DNA of 64,000 bases from assembly GCF_000568405.1 (NCBI RefSeq), contig NZ_ARZY01000003.1, positions 107,990 to 171,989 on the forward strand, written 5' to 3'. The translations under genes and the position numbers were made by a program. The DNA is from Catenovulum agarivorans DS-2 (GTDB lineage: Bacteria > Pseudomonadota > Gammaproteobacteria > Enterobacterales > Alteromonadaceae). Below, piece after piece: positions 38,276-47,339 of the stretch (position 1 is its first letter; each line of letters begins with the position of its first letter). A model generated the notes under the pieces. That model ran no database searches. It worked only from the letters and a program-made list of their open reading frames with translations, and had not been told where the DNA came from.

Positions 38276-39358
38276 ATGGTGCGTTGGGCTGTATGCAACG
38301 AGGCAAAAGTGTTTAGCGAGCTAATCCTTAACAATATTAATAGCAGCATTTTAGTAACTGATGCAGAGTTAAAGATACTCTATGCAAACCCAGCTGCGGA
38401 AAGCTTTTTTAAGCTGAGCGCACGCAGGCTCAAAGAATTATCTTTTGAGCAGTTATTTCGTTATAGCTCATTCGATTTAGAGCGTGTCCAACAGGCCATT
38501 CCAACCAATCAAGGTTTTACCGATACGGAAGTATCACTTGTCACTATAGATGAAAATCATGCGATGGCTGAAATGTCGTTCACGCCGGTAAAATCACATA
38601 AAGAAACTCATTTGTTGATAGAAGTTCACCCAATCGATCAGATTAAGCGTGTCAGCCAAGAGAGTTTTGTGCAATCGCAAATGTTAGCTTCGCGTGATTT
38701 AATTCGTGGTCTTGCCCACGAAATTAAAAACCCGCTTGGTGGTATTCGTGGTGCTGCACAATTATTGGACAAGATGCTGAGTGACAATGAACTGAAAGAG
38801 TGCACTCAAATTATAATGGACCAATCTGACCGGCTAAGAAATTTAGTAGATCGACTGTTAGGTCCTAACAGGTTGCCTAAGCGTAGCCAAACCAATATAC
38901 ATAAAATACTAGAGCAAATTCGTCAGTTGATAGAACTTGAATCTGACACTGATGTGGTCAAATTTTATCGAGATTACGATCCTAGTATCCCTGAATTTGT
39001 TGTTGATGAAGAACAAATTCATCAAGCACTGTTAAATATTGTGCGTAATGCCTATCAAGCATTACACAGCCAAGGGCAAGGTAAAATAACCTTCCAAACC
39101 CGAATCGCGAGTAAAGAGACCATACATGGTCAGCGCCACAAGCTTGCTGCCATTATTAAAATTATTGATAACGGCCCAGGGATCCCAGAGCATATTCGCG
39201 ACACGTTATTTTATCCAATGATCACAACCAAATCGGATGGTACAGGTTTGGGTTTATCCATAGCTCAAACTTTAATTAATCAACACAGAGGACGGATTCA
39301 TTGTGAAAGTTGGCCTGGCCACACCGAATTTACCGTTTATTTACCGATAGAGTTATAG
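38276..39358 (+). CDS. ntrB: Nitrogen regulation sensor kinase NtrB
   Basis: A 360-aa cytoplasmic histidine kinase: PAS domain (about 17-120, ILVTDAELKILYANPAAE), phospho-acceptor H148 in GLAHEIKNPLGG, N-box IVRNAYQAL, and ATP-lid motifs DNGPGIPEH and GTGLGLSIAQ. It phosphorylates NtrC under nitrogen limitation and dephosphorylates it when PII is unmodified. A GGTGCA half-site of the NtrC motif lies 10-15 bp before the start. It is followed 13 bp later by ntrC. Confidence 0.96.
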   Translation: MVRWAVCNEAKVFSELILNNINSSILVTDAELKILYANPAAESFFKLSARRLKELSFEQLFRYSSFDLERVQQAIPTNQGFTDTEVSLVTIDENHAMAEMSFTPVKSHKETHLLIEVHPIDQIKRVSQESFVQSQMLASRDLIRGLAHEIKNPLGGIRGAAQLLDKMLSDNELKECTQIIMDQSDRLRNLVDRLLGPNRLPKRSQTNIHKILEQIRQLIELESDTDVVKFYRDYDPSIPEFVVDEEQIHQALLNIVRNAYQALHSQGQGKITFQTRIASKETIHGQRHKLAAIIKIIDNGPGIPEHIRDTLFYPMITTKSDGTGLGLSIAQTLINQHRGRIHCESWPGHTEFTVYLPIEL

Positions 39359-39371
39359 GAATAAAAAGGTT

Positions 39372-40787
39372 ATGAATGCGACTAAAGTCTGGATTGTAGA
39401 TGATGACAGCTCAATTCGATGGGTGATGCAAAAAGCCCTAGACGCAGCTGATATCAGCAATACTTCGTTTGAATCGCCACTTGATTTGTTAGACGCGCTG
39501 AAAAACGAGAGTCCAGATGTGGTGATTTCTGATATCAGAATGCCTGAAATGGACGGTATGGAGCTGCTGGAGCAAATCCACCAACAAGATGCTGAAATAC
39601 CGGTTATTATTATGACCGCCCACTCTGACCTTGATTCAGCGGTAAATGCGTATCAAAGCGGTGCATTTGAATATTTACCAAAACCTTTTGATATTGATGA
39701 TGCGGTCAGTTTAACTCAGCGTGCGTTGACGCATGTAAAAGAGAATAGCCGTAAAAAACGTAGTCGACCAAAAGAAGAACAAATCTCTACAGATATCATT
39801 GGTGAAGCGCCTGCTATGCAGGAAGTCTTTCGGGCGATAGGTCGTTTGTCGCGCTCGAGCATCAGTGTTTTGATTAATGGTCAATCAGGTACAGGTAAAG
39901 AGTTAGTTGCGCGGGCACTACATAAACACAGCCCTCGTCGCGACAAAACATTTATCGCATTAAACATGGCAGCAATTCCAAATGACTTAATAGAATCTGA
40001 ACTATTTGGCCATGAAAAAGGTGCGTTTACTGGTGCAAATGCGGTGAGAGAAGGGCGCTTTGAACAAGCGAATGGTGGGACATTATTTTTAGATGAAATC
40101 GGCGATATGCCATTGCAGGTTCAAACGCGTTTGTTACGTGTGTTGGCTGACGGCCAGTTTTATCGAGTGGGTGGACGACAGCCTTTAAACGCTGATGTAC
40201 GTATTATTGCCGCAACCCATCAAAATTTGGAAAAGTTGGTGGCGGAAGGTAAATTCCGTGAAGATTTATTCCATCGCTTAAACGTTATCCGTATTCATTT
40301 GCCGCCACTGCGTGAGCGCAAAGAGGATATTCCTCGTCTTGCTGCGCAATTTTTACAACAAGCGGCCAAAGAAATGAGCGTTGAAGAAAAACGTTTGTCG
40401 CAAGAAGCTGCCGATTATATTAGTCAATTAGATTGGCCAGGAAACGTACGACAATTAGAAAATACTTGTCGTTGGTTGACTGTAATGGCCAGTGGCCAAG
40501 AGGTGTTAATTACTGATTTACCTCCTGAGCTGCTCGACGCACCAGCACCAACACTAGAGGCAACTTCTGAGGTGTCAGGTGACTGGCAAACCTTGTTAAC
40601 GCGTTGGGTCGATGAGCAACTGGCATCTGGGAAAAACGATATTTTAGATGATGCTCTAGCAACCTTTGAAACCATCATGCTTAAACGCGCATTGCACCAT
40701 ACCATGGGGCACAAACAAGAAGCGGCTCGCAGACTCGGTTGGGGGCGCAATACCATTACCCGTAAAATGAAAGAGCTTAATATATAA
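39372..40787 (+). CDS. ntrC: Nitrogen regulation response regulator NtrC
   Basis: A 471-aa sigma-54 activator: receiver domain with D54 in SDIRMPEMDG, AAA+ domain with Walker A GQSGTGKE and the sigma-54-contact loop GAFTGA, Walker B TLFLDEIGD, and a C-terminal Fis-type helix-turn-helix (EAARRLGWGRNTITRKMKEL). It activates glnA through the two enhancer sites at 35971-36009. A GC-rich hairpin (CGCCGT/ACGGCG, 40805-40821) without a T-run follows it. Confidence 0.97.
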   Translation: MNATKVWIVDDDSSIRWVMQKALDAADISNTSFESPLDLLDALKNESPDVVISDIRMPEMDGMELLEQIHQQDAEIPVIIMTAHSDLDSAVNAYQSGAFEYLPKPFDIDDAVSLTQRALTHVKENSRKKRSRPKEEQISTDIIGEAPAMQEVFRAIGRLSRSSISVLINGQSGTGKELVARALHKHSPRRDKTFIALNMAAIPNDLIESELFGHEKGAFTGANAVREGRFEQANGGTLFLDEIGDMPLQVQTRLLRVLADGQFYRVGGRQPLNADVRIIAATHQNLEKLVAEGKFREDLFHRLNVIRIHLPPLRERKEDIPRLAAQFLQQAAKEMSVEEKRLSQEAADYISQLDWPGNVRQLENTCRWLTVMASGQEVLITDLPPELLDAPAPTLEATSEVSGDWQTLLTRWVDEQLASGKNDILDDALATFETIMLKRALHHTMGHKQEAARRLGWGRNTITRKMKELNI

Positions 40788-40903
40788 AGTTGTTGAGGGT
40801 ACTGCGCCGTTTAATACGGCGTAAAAAATCCTTAATTGACATTCTGTTATGATAAGTTAGCCTTTTATAAACGCATTTAAGCAAAGTTTTTCGGAAGCTA
40901 ACT

Positions 40904-41878
40904 ATGTCGATCCGCCTGTCTGAGCGAGAAGCAAACTGGCAAGGGTTTATTGCCCAAGAAATCACACCATTTTGGCAGTGTTATCATCAAGCGATTGAAT
41001 TAACAACGCTTGATGGTTTAACTCAGTCGTGTGCTACTTTCCGCCATCCGCAGGCAAAGCGTAATATTATTTTATTGCCTGGGCGGGTTGAAACCTACCC
41101 AAAGTATCAAGAAGTTATATTTGATCTGTTCAATACCCAAGCCAATGTTTTTGTAATTGATCATCGTGGGCAGGGCCATTCTCAGCGAATGCTCAAAAGT
41201 ACCCAAAAGGGTCATGTTGCTCATTTTAACCACTATGCTGAAGATTTAGAGCAAGCATTGGCGTATACCAGGTTTATCGATAATGATTTGCCAACAAGTG
41301 TAGTTGCTCACTCAATGGGGGGAGCGATTGCGTTAAATTGGTTGCATTTGTACCAGCCGAATATTGATAAGTTAGTTTTATGTGCGCCTATGTTAGGTAT
41401 TAACGCTGGATTATTGCCGCAGAAAACGGCCTTTTATATCGCCTGTTTTGTTGATCGCATCAACCGAATATTTAAAAGTGAACCGGGGTATTTTTTTGGT
41501 CAGCAACCATATAATCGGCCTGACTTTTCTGACAATGTATTAACTGGCAGTAAAGTCCGCTTTGATTTTGGTCAAGATATTCAAGCCCAATGCAAATTGG
41601 GAGGCGTGACGACGACTTGGTTAAAAGAGGCGCTGCGTCTGATCAATCGTTTGCCGTCACAGAGCCGATTCTTAAATTGTGATGTGTTGTTGTTGCAAGC
41701 TGAAAAAGATGTGGTGGTGAGTTTGCCAGCGCAAGATAAGTGGCATGAATACGCTAGTGAGTTTGATAAAAATGTAATTAAGCGGCTGGTCAAAAATGCA
41801 CGGCATGAGATTTTGATGGAGTCTGATGATATTCGCGCTGAAGTTATTACACAGATTCGGCATTTTTTGCAGGGGTGA
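40904..41878 (+). CDS. Alpha/beta hydrolase, lysophospholipase PldB-like
   Basis: A 324-aa alpha/beta hydrolase with the nucleophile motif VAHSMGGAIALNW, oxyanion/strand LLPGRVETYPKYQEV, HRGQGHSQR, the acid strand LLQAEKDVVV and catalytic His in NARHEILMES. The organisation matches PldB-type inner-membrane lysophospholipases and monoacylglycerol lipases. No transmembrane segment is evident. It stands between ntrC and the convergent trmL cluster. Substrate not proven. Confidence 0.85.
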   Translation: MSIRLSEREANWQGFIAQEITPFWQCYHQAIELTTLDGLTQSCATFRHPQAKRNIILLPGRVETYPKYQEVIFDLFNTQANVFVIDHRGQGHSQRMLKSTQKGHVAHFNHYAEDLEQALAYTRFIDNDLPTSVVAHSMGGAIALNWLHLYQPNIDKLVLCAPMLGINAGLLPQKTAFYIACFVDRINRIFKSEPGYFFGQQPYNRPDFSDNVLTGSKVRFDFGQDIQAQCKLGGVTTTWLKEALRLINRLPSQSRFLNCDVLLLQAEKDVVVSLPAQDKWHEYASEFDKNVIKRLVKNARHEILMESDDIRAEVITQIRHFLQG

Positions 41879-41886
41879 TATAAAAA

Positions 41887-42357
41887 CTACTCTCCACCTA
41901 GAAAATCAAGTTGTCGCCATGCTTCGTAGCTAATAATCGCCACTGAATTCGACAAGTTTAAGCTTCTGTTATTGTCGGTTTTTACCATAGGAATACGTAT
42001 TTTATGCTCTGCCGTTATTTGTTGGTGAACATCTTCAGATAAACCGTGAGTTTCTGCTCCAAATAGCAATACATCACCAGCCTGATACTGAATATCTGTA
42101 TGGCTGCGAGTACCACGTGTAGTACAGGCGATAATGCGGTTACCTGCCACTGCTTTAACAAAATCAGCGTAGTTTTTGTGAATGGTTAAATTTGCAATGT
42201 CGTGATAATCCAACCCAGCGCGACGTACTTGTTTTTCATCTAACGAAAAACCAAGCGGTTCAATTAAATGTAATTTAAAGCCATTATTCGCGGCTAGGCG
42301 AATGATGTTGCCGGTATTAGGGGCGATTTGTGGTTCAAATAAAGCGATATGTAACAT
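41887..42357 (-). CDS. trmL: tRNA (cytidine/uridine-34 2'-O)-methyltransferase TrmL
   Basis: A 156-aa SPOUT methyltransferase. It methylates the wobble ribose of tRNA-Leu isoacceptors. Family motifs: [27 protein letters not shown] and the knot-closing [20 protein letters not shown] region ([12 protein letters not shown]). Length is typical. It is the last gene of a leftward cluster (GNAT, rraB-like, trmL) with a 9-bp gap to the rraB-like gene. Confidence 0.95.
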   Translation of the reverse strand: MLHIALFEPQIAPNTGNIIRLAANNGFKLHLIEPLGFSLDEKQVRRAGLDYHDIANLTIHKNYADFVKAVAGNRIIACTTRGTRSHTDIQYQAGDVLLFGAETHGLSEDVHQQITAEHKIRIPMVKTDNNRSLNLSNSVAIISYEAWRQLDFLGGE

Positions 42358-42366
42358 AATAAAACC

Positions 42367-42708
42367 TTATAGTGCTATGCCCCAGCCGTCTGAATAACCT
42401 TTGAGTTTTTCTACGCAATCAGTAAAAGCTTGATCCCATTTATCCAGTGTCTCGGCGTTTGGAATTAGGTTGACTGAGGCAACTAGCTCAACACCACCTC
42501 CAACTTCAGGTTTTTGAACCTTAACTTTAGTAAAACTTAGTTGATTAACTTGCAATTTTTGCACTTGCGGTAAAGCCTTTTCCGCTTGTTCTTTAAATTC
42601 AAACGCAGCAAAAAAGTCAATTTGCATTGGCTGGCTAAGGTCGATGCCTTCAGCTGCCATTTCAGCCAAAATCTGGCTGGTTTCGTCTTCTTGTGGCAAA
42701 TCAAACAT
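42367..42708 (-). CDS. rraB: RraB-family ribonuclease E inhibitor-like protein
   Basis: Start placed at 42708 (MFDLPQEDE), where homology begins, giving 113 aa; the open frame continues upstream without a good start. The acidic N-terminal helix, the central FFAAFEFKEQAEKA, and the final YSDGWGIAL (RraB has YDGWGT) support the family. RraB binds RNase E and remodels degradosome activity. It lacks the long Asp/Glu tail of the E. coli protein, so regulation of RNase E is likely but not certain. Confidence 0.75.
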   Translation of the reverse strand: MFDLPQEDETSQILAEMAAEGIDLSQPMQIDFFAAFEFKEQAEKALPQVQKLQVNQLSFTKVKVQKPEVGGGVELVASVNLIPNAETLDKWDQAFTDCVEKLKGYSDGWGIAL

Positions 42709-42796
42709 GGGTAAACTCACAATAAATTTTGTCGTATTATACTCAAGAATTTGCAATATACCCAGTTTTAGCGCGGTTAACTTGCGAACGACTAAA

Positions 42797-43276
42797 CTAA
42801 AGCATTTTTTGCCAGAATTCTGCTGGTCCACCTTCAATGCTAAGTTGGTAAGGGGCGAATCCAAATCCTTCGTATAAGTCCTTTGCGATGCTATTTTCGC
42901 GCAGCACCTCCAAGGTTAGTTTGCAATAATCATGCGTTCGACAGTGCTGCTCTGCGGCATTAAGCAACTGTTTGCTTAAACCTTGCCCACGGTAATCTTT
43001 ATCAATGGCAATGTCGTGAATGTTAAGTAAAGGTTTAGCATAAAAAGTTGAAAAGCCTTCAAATGCATTGAGCAAACCAATAACTTTGTCACCATCAAAT
43101 GCTAGCCAGCCATAATAGTCACTGCGTTGCTTAAGTTTATTGACTAAATTTTGTTGCACATAGTCAGATAAAGGTGCAGCACCACCCATAGGGTCAAGTG
43201 CATAGTTGTTTAAAGCTGCTAGTAATGCTTGTTGATGGTCAGCGTTTGTTATGTCGGTTGGAATAACTGAAATCAT
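42797..43276 (-). CDS. GNAT-family N-acetyltransferase
   Basis: A 159-aa acetyltransferase with the acetyl-CoA pyrophosphate loop DKDYRGQGLSKQLLNAAE (about residues 94-111), preceded by LLNIHDIAI and followed by LTLEVLRENSIAKDLYEGFGF. This is a complete GNAT fold. The substrate cannot be told. It begins a leftward gene cluster with rraB and trmL. Its start is clear (ATG 43276). Confidence 0.88.
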   Translation of the reverse strand: MISVIPTDITNADHQQALLAALNNYALDPMGGAAPLSDYVQQNLVNKLKQRSDYYGWLAFDGDKVIGLLNAFEGFSTFYAKPLLNIHDIAIDKDYRGQGLSKQLLNAAEQHCRTHDYCKLTLEVLRENSIAKDLYEGFGFAPYQLSIEGGPAEFWQKML

Positions 43277-43483
43277 AAATATTAAGTGTTTAGTTAAGTG
43301 GTTTTAGCCTTGGGCGCTTGCCTATCTATTGGCTATTTTGCTGTAAAATTTTCTGCATACTTTAAATAGAAACTCAGAAAAAACCAGCTAAATATGTGTT
43401 TTGCATTCGCAACAAACCTGACCATGAACTACATTTACTTTCAAGTCGCTCAGCAATTGGAGTGGTCAACCATGGGGAAAGTT

Positions 43484-43915
43484 ATGGCAAATGTGCAAGT
43501 TCAACCTTATTTATTTTTTGCAGGTCGTTGCGAAGAGGCGATCAAGTTCTATGTCGAAGCGCTCGGGGCAGAGCTGCAAATGTTGATGCGTTTTAGTGAA
43601 AGCCCTGAGCCTATGCCGGAAGCCATGCTACCTGACGGATTTGACGATAAAATAATGCACGCCAGCCTGAAAGTAGGGGATTCGGTTGTTATGATGTCTG
43701 ATGCGGTGGATATACAAAACCAATTTGGTGGGGTGTCATTGTCGATTAATTGTATGAACAAAGAAGACGCACACAAAATGTTTGATGGTTTATCGGTAGA
43801 TGGTGAAGTGCAAATGCCATTAACGCCAACTTTTTGGTCTCCTTTATTTGGCTCGTTAACTGATAAATTTGGCGTGTCTTGGATGGTAAATTGTGAGCCA
43901 GCAGAGAATAGCTAA
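43484..43915 (+). CDS. VOC-family protein (PhnB-like)
   Basis: Start placed at ATG 43484 (MANVQVQPYLFF), 143 aa, because GGGGAAAG precedes it at the right spacing; the open frame extends upstream to 43394 without homology. The vicinal-oxygen-chelate fold shows in YLFFAGRCEEAIKFYVEALGA (split: FFAGRCEEAIKFY), HASLKVGDSVVMMSD and FGSLTDKFGVSWMVN, as in PhnB-like proteins. Function and substrate unknown. It is not clearly tied to the iron genes downstream. Confidence 0.82.
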   Translation: MANVQVQPYLFFAGRCEEAIKFYVEALGAELQMLMRFSESPEPMPEAMLPDGFDDKIMHASLKVGDSVVMMSDAVDIQNQFGGVSLSINCMNKEDAHKMFDGLSVDGEVQMPLTPTFWSPLFGSLTDKFGVSWMVNCEPAENS

Positions 43916-43930
43916 TTAAAAAAAAGCTAG

Positions 43931-43950
43931 TGATAATAATTATCATTTGT
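43931..43950 (+). promoter_or_regulatory. Fur box before the PepSY gene
   Basis: TGATAATAATTATCA (43931-43945) has dyad arms TGATAA/TTATCA and matches the Fur 19-mer at about 14 of 19 positions. It shares the 11-mer TTATCATTTGT with the site before the TonB receptor at 45077-45087. Confidence 0.8.
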
Positions 43951-43955
43951 TATAA

Positions 43956-43978
43956 AGCCAACTTTTCCCAAGTTGGCT
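43956..43978 (+). repeat. Perfect hairpin in the PepSY leader
   Basis: AGCCAACTT (43956-43964) and AAGTTGGCT (43970-43978) form a 9-bp stem with a 5-base loop, ending 6 bp before the GTG start. No T-run follows. It covers the place where a ribosome-binding site should be, so it could restrict translation. Confidence 0.6.
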
Positions 43979-43984
43979 GGTGTT

Positions 43985-45064
43985 GTGTTACATAAAAATT
44001 TCTTTAGACAAATTCATTTAGCTCTTGCCTGTTGTGTATGTGTTTTTTTAATTGTGCTCTCTGTTACAGGTGCATTATTGGTTTATGCCAAAGATATTCA
44101 AGCATGGTGGAGTCCGCATTATTGGCTAGTCGAGCCACCTAACAAGAGTCAATTAATTGATTATGACCAATTATTGGAAAATGCTGAGAAAGCATATTCT
44201 CAGCCTGTCAGTTATTTGAGTATAGAGTCGCAGCGCGATAAAGCTTGGCAGGGCCGGTTCTTAGACGGAAAGTATTTCAATGTTAATCCATACACTGCGC
44301 AGGTGTTGGTGATTTATGACTACACAGATACTCTGTATGGTTTTACTTTGTATTTGCACCGATGGTTATTGTGGCAACAAGCAGATGATTATCCATTGCG
44401 CAATTTGGTTTCTACCGCTGTATTGCTATTTATCATCTTGTGTTTAGTTGGCCTTTATTTGTGGGCTAAACCAGCTAAGCGGTTAAAGCGCCTGCGTATT
44501 AAACCGCATAAAAACAAGCGCATATTCTATTACCAATTACATTCAGTTATTGGGGTGTATTTAACTATCCCGTTAGTGTTAATCGCTTTTAGTGGATTAA
44601 CTTTTAATTGGTCTAAACAAACTAGCGCTGTTATTGAGTTTATCACGCGCGGGCCAATAGAAGCACGTGCTGCTAGCCCACAAGTGACGACAGCTGAATC
44701 AAATCGACAGTTAAGTTGGCAAAAGGCCATATCGCAGGCAATGCAATCTATGCCGGATGCACAGTTACAACGCATCTACTTTGCCAAACCGGATGAGCAA
44801 GTTGTGATGCTTAGGGTGAAGAATCCAGGTGAATTCCATCCATATAGTTATATTTGGTTTAACCAGTTAACCGGTGAAGTGTTGCAAACTCAGAATGCTA
44901 GTATTGCCAACGTCACTACTCAAATTTGGAATTTCCGCTATCCGTTTCACATAGGTAATTTTGCTGGACCATTGTTACAGTTTTTCTGGTTTATTTTGGG
45001 GCTGTCGCCTCTATTGTTTGTGTTTACTGGTGGTTATTTATTTATCAAACGAAAATGTTTTTAG
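43985..45064 (+). CDS. PepSY-associated transmembrane protein (iron-regulated)
   Basis: A 359-aa inner-membrane protein with about four helices (residues about 10-35, 140-162, 190-212, 330-355) and periplasmic PepSY domains. Conserved features are FFRQIHLALACC, GFTLYLHRWLLW and KRIFYYQLHSVIGVYLTIP (split: FYYQLHSVIGVY), whose histidines suggest haem or ferric-siderophore reduction. A GTG at 43985 is the likely start; a TTG at 43973 also fits. A Fur box precedes it, and a siderophore-type TonB receptor follows 76 bp later, so a role in releasing iron from an imported siderophore is likely. Confidence 0.85.
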   Translation: MLHKNFFRQIHLALACCVCVFLIVLSVTGALLVYAKDIQAWWSPHYWLVEPPNKSQLIDYDQLLENAEKAYSQPVSYLSIESQRDKAWQGRFLDGKYFNVNPYTAQVLVIYDYTDTLYGFTLYLHRWLLWQQADDYPLRNLVSTAVLLFIILCLVGLYLWAKPAKRLKRLRIKPHKNKRIFYYQLHSVIGVYLTIPLVLIAFSGLTFNWSKQTSAVIEFITRGPIEARAASPQVTTAESNRQLSWQKAISQAMQSMPDAQLQRIYFAKPDEQVVMLRVKNPGEFHPYSYIWFNQLTGEVLQTQNASIANVTTQIWNFRYPFHIGNFAGPLLQFFWFILGLSPLLFVFTGGYLFIKRKCF

Positions 45065-45068
45065 TAAT

Positions 45069-45087
45069 GGTAATGGTTATCATTTGT
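45069..45087 (+). promoter_or_regulatory. Fur box before the siderophore receptor
   Basis: GGTAATGGTTATCATTTGT matches the Fur 19-mer at about 13 of 19 positions and shares TTATCATTTGT with the upstream Fur box. It begins 5 bp after the PepSY stop codon, giving the receptor its own iron control. Confidence 0.75.
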
Positions 45088-45139
45088 GTTTACTTGTGGT
45101 TTATCTTACAATGCGCGCACTTTTTACAGGAGCGCATTT

Positions 45140-47275
45140 ATGAAACATACACCACTTTCACTTGTTAGTTTGGCTGTTGCCGCAGCCGTTAGTTTACCTA
45201 GTCAAGCTATAGCCAATGACGAACTGGCTAATATGGAAAATATCATAGTGACCGGAAGTCGTGTTATTGAAAGTATTGACGAAGTACCTGCTTCAATTAC
45301 TGTGATTAGCTCAGAGAAAATCCAACAGCATTTAAAAGTATCACCAGAATTGCAAAGTTTGCTGTCAATGTACGTACCTGGTATGGCACCTGATACAGGA
45401 AGTTCAAGTAACACTGGGCAAACTTTACGAGGAAGAAAACCCTTGGTTATGATTGATGGTGTCCCTCAGTCAACGCCTTTGCGCAATGGTTCATTAGGTG
45501 TTAAAACGCTTGATCCAAGTGCAATTGAACGCATTGAAATTATCAAAGGTGCAACCTCAATCTTTGGCAACGGTGCCGCTGGCGGTATTATTAACTACAT
45601 CACTAAAAAAGCCAGTAAAGAGCAAGTTGCAGGTCAGGTCAGCTTATCAAGCCGCTTTAGTGCGGTTAAGTTGGAAGAAAGTGCCGGAGGCCGGATTGAA
45701 GGTGCGTTGCATGGCACTTTAGATAAATTCAGTTATTTGGTTACAGCTAGTTATGAAGAAAATGGGGTTCAACGTGACGCCGAAGGCGATATTTTAGGTC
45801 TTCAATACGGTATGTCTGACTCTGTTACCCAAAACTATTTCTCTCGATTGGCATACCAATTTGACCAAGATAAATCGCTGCAAATGAGTTACAACTTTTA
45901 TAGCTCGCAACAAAAAACCGATTTAGGTGATGTTGTTGGCGATATTAATAAAGGTGAAAAAACTTACGCAATACATGTTCCTAAAGAACAGCAAAAACGT
46001 GGCAAACCTCAAGGTCCTGAAGGCAATACTAACTTCACAATAAAATACACCGACAACAATATTTTTCACAATACCCAATTGACCGTCGACTTTTACAAAC
46101 AGAACATTGAGAACGTCTTTTTCTTTTCAACCTCGCTGGCAAACCCTTCTGAAGGTTATGATGGTGGCCAATCTGTTATTAAATCCAACAAAACCGGAGC
46201 TCGTGCTACTTTCAACTCAATGTTTGAGCTGGCAGGTGCTGATGTAACCTTAATTTATGGTGTGGATGCGCTAAGAGATGTGACTTCACAACCTTTAGTT
46301 GACGGGCGAATCTGGGTACCAGAAATGGACATGCAAAACCTAGCTAGTTTTGTGCAATCGAAATGGGTATTTGATGACGCAGTCGTTGTTAAATTAGGTG
46401 TGCGTCAAGACAATATCGATTTAGCCGTGGATGATTATAAAACTTTGGTTTTATGCCGAAATGGTTCCACTTGCTCAGAGGAATTTGCTGTCAAAGGTGA
46501 TACGTTAGAATACGACGCAACCACCTATAATGCAGGGGTTAAGCTTAAATATACACCTTATTTCCAACCATTTTTTAGCTACTCGCAAGGCGCTGACATT
46601 TCTGATATCGGTCGTTTATTGCGTAGTGCGACAGTGACAGATATAGCTGATATTCGCACCGAAGCGTCGATTATCGATAACTACGAGGTGGGTTTTACAT
46701 CAAATGTGAATGCAGATTTAAGATTCGAAGTTGCGGCTTACCGCAGCACTTCTGAATTAGGTACTACTAATAGCTATGATGAAAAAACGGGTATTTATAT
46801 GCCTGTACGTGCTCCACAGCGCATTTGGGGCTATGAAGCCTTGGTCGATGCACAATTGCATGACTCGTTGCAATTGGTTGCTACATACAGTTATGTTGAA
46901 GGGAAAAACACTGAAGCAGACGTCTACTTAGGCAGCCAAGCAATAGCTCCGCCAAAAGCAACTGTAAGTTTAAATTGGCGTCCAACTAATGATTTATCAG
47001 TCAGCTTAAACCATTTGTATGTCGGTGATAGGGACCGTTTTGAAGCGAATGCTGAAGGTAACTATACGGTTGATCAGCGCCCTGTAGAAAGCTACCAAGT
47101 GACACATTTATCAAGCCAATATCAGGTAAGTGCTAATTTGTCGGTTTTTATGGGAGTGGAAAACCTGTTTAACCAAGACTACTTCTCTGCTAGGGCTCAA
47201 TCATATACCTATGGTGGGTATAATGTTAAAGGTTTGGGCACAACGGTTAACTTTGGTGTGGAGTATAAATTTTAA
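45140..47275 (+). CDS. TonB-dependent siderophore receptor
   Basis: A 711-aa receptor from ATG 45140 (CAGGAG upstream; the open frame starts earlier). Signal peptide ends at IAND (about residue 25). A TonB box NIIVTGSR, plug motifs (ASITVISSEKIQ, LRGRKPLVMIDGVPQ, IERIEIIKGATSIFGNGAAG) and a barrel ending NFGVEYKF are all present. This is the length and plug type of ferric-siderophore receptors of the FecA/IutA group. It works with the upstream PepSY protein and is Fur-controlled. The siderophore is not predictable. Confidence 0.92.
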   Translation: MKHTPLSLVSLAVAAAVSLPSQAIANDELANMENIIVTGSRVIESIDEVPASITVISSEKIQQHLKVSPELQSLLSMYVPGMAPDTGSSSNTGQTLRGRKPLVMIDGVPQSTPLRNGSLGVKTLDPSAIERIEIIKGATSIFGNGAAGGIINYITKKASKEQVAGQVSLSSRFSAVKLEESAGGRIEGALHGTLDKFSYLVTASYEENGVQRDAEGDILGLQYGMSDSVTQNYFSRLAYQFDQDKSLQMSYNFYSSQQKTDLGDVVGDINKGEKTYAIHVPKEQQKRGKPQGPEGNTNFTIKYTDNNIFHNTQLTVDFYKQNIENVFFFSTSLANPSEGYDGGQSVIKSNKTGARATFNSMFELAGADVTLIYGVDALRDVTSQPLVDGRIWVPEMDMQNLASFVQSKWVFDDAVVVKLGVRQDNIDLAVDDYKTLVLCRNGSTCSEEFAVKGDTLEYDATTYNAGVKLKYTPYFQPFFSYSQGADISDIGRLLRSATVTDIADIRTEASIIDNYEVGFTSNVNADLRFEVAAYRSTSELGTTNSYDEKTGIYMPVRAPQRIWGYEALVDAQLHDSLQLVATYSYVEGKNTEADVYLGSQAIAPPKATVSLNWRPTNDLSVSLNHLYVGDRDRFEANAEGNYTVDQRPVESYQVTHLSSQYQVSANLSVFMGVENLFNQDYFSARAQSYTYGGYNVKGLGTTVNFGVEYKF

Positions 47276-47293
47276 TTAGTCAGTCCCAAAGCT

Positions 47294-47329
47294 AAACATA
47301 AAAAGTCGCCAAAGCGACTTTTTATGTTT
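47294..47329. terminator. Strong bidirectional terminator
   Basis: A 16-bp stem: AAACATAAAAAGTCGC (47294-47309) with GCGACTTTTTATGTTT (47314-47329), loop of four bases. It lies between the convergent siderophore receptor and GST genes. Confidence 0.92.
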
Positions 47330-47339
47330 TTGCATATTT

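Noticed and set aside
40805..40821. Hairpin after ntrC as a terminator
   Set aside because: The stem is followed by A residues, not T, on the plus strand; kept only as a note in the ntrC entry.
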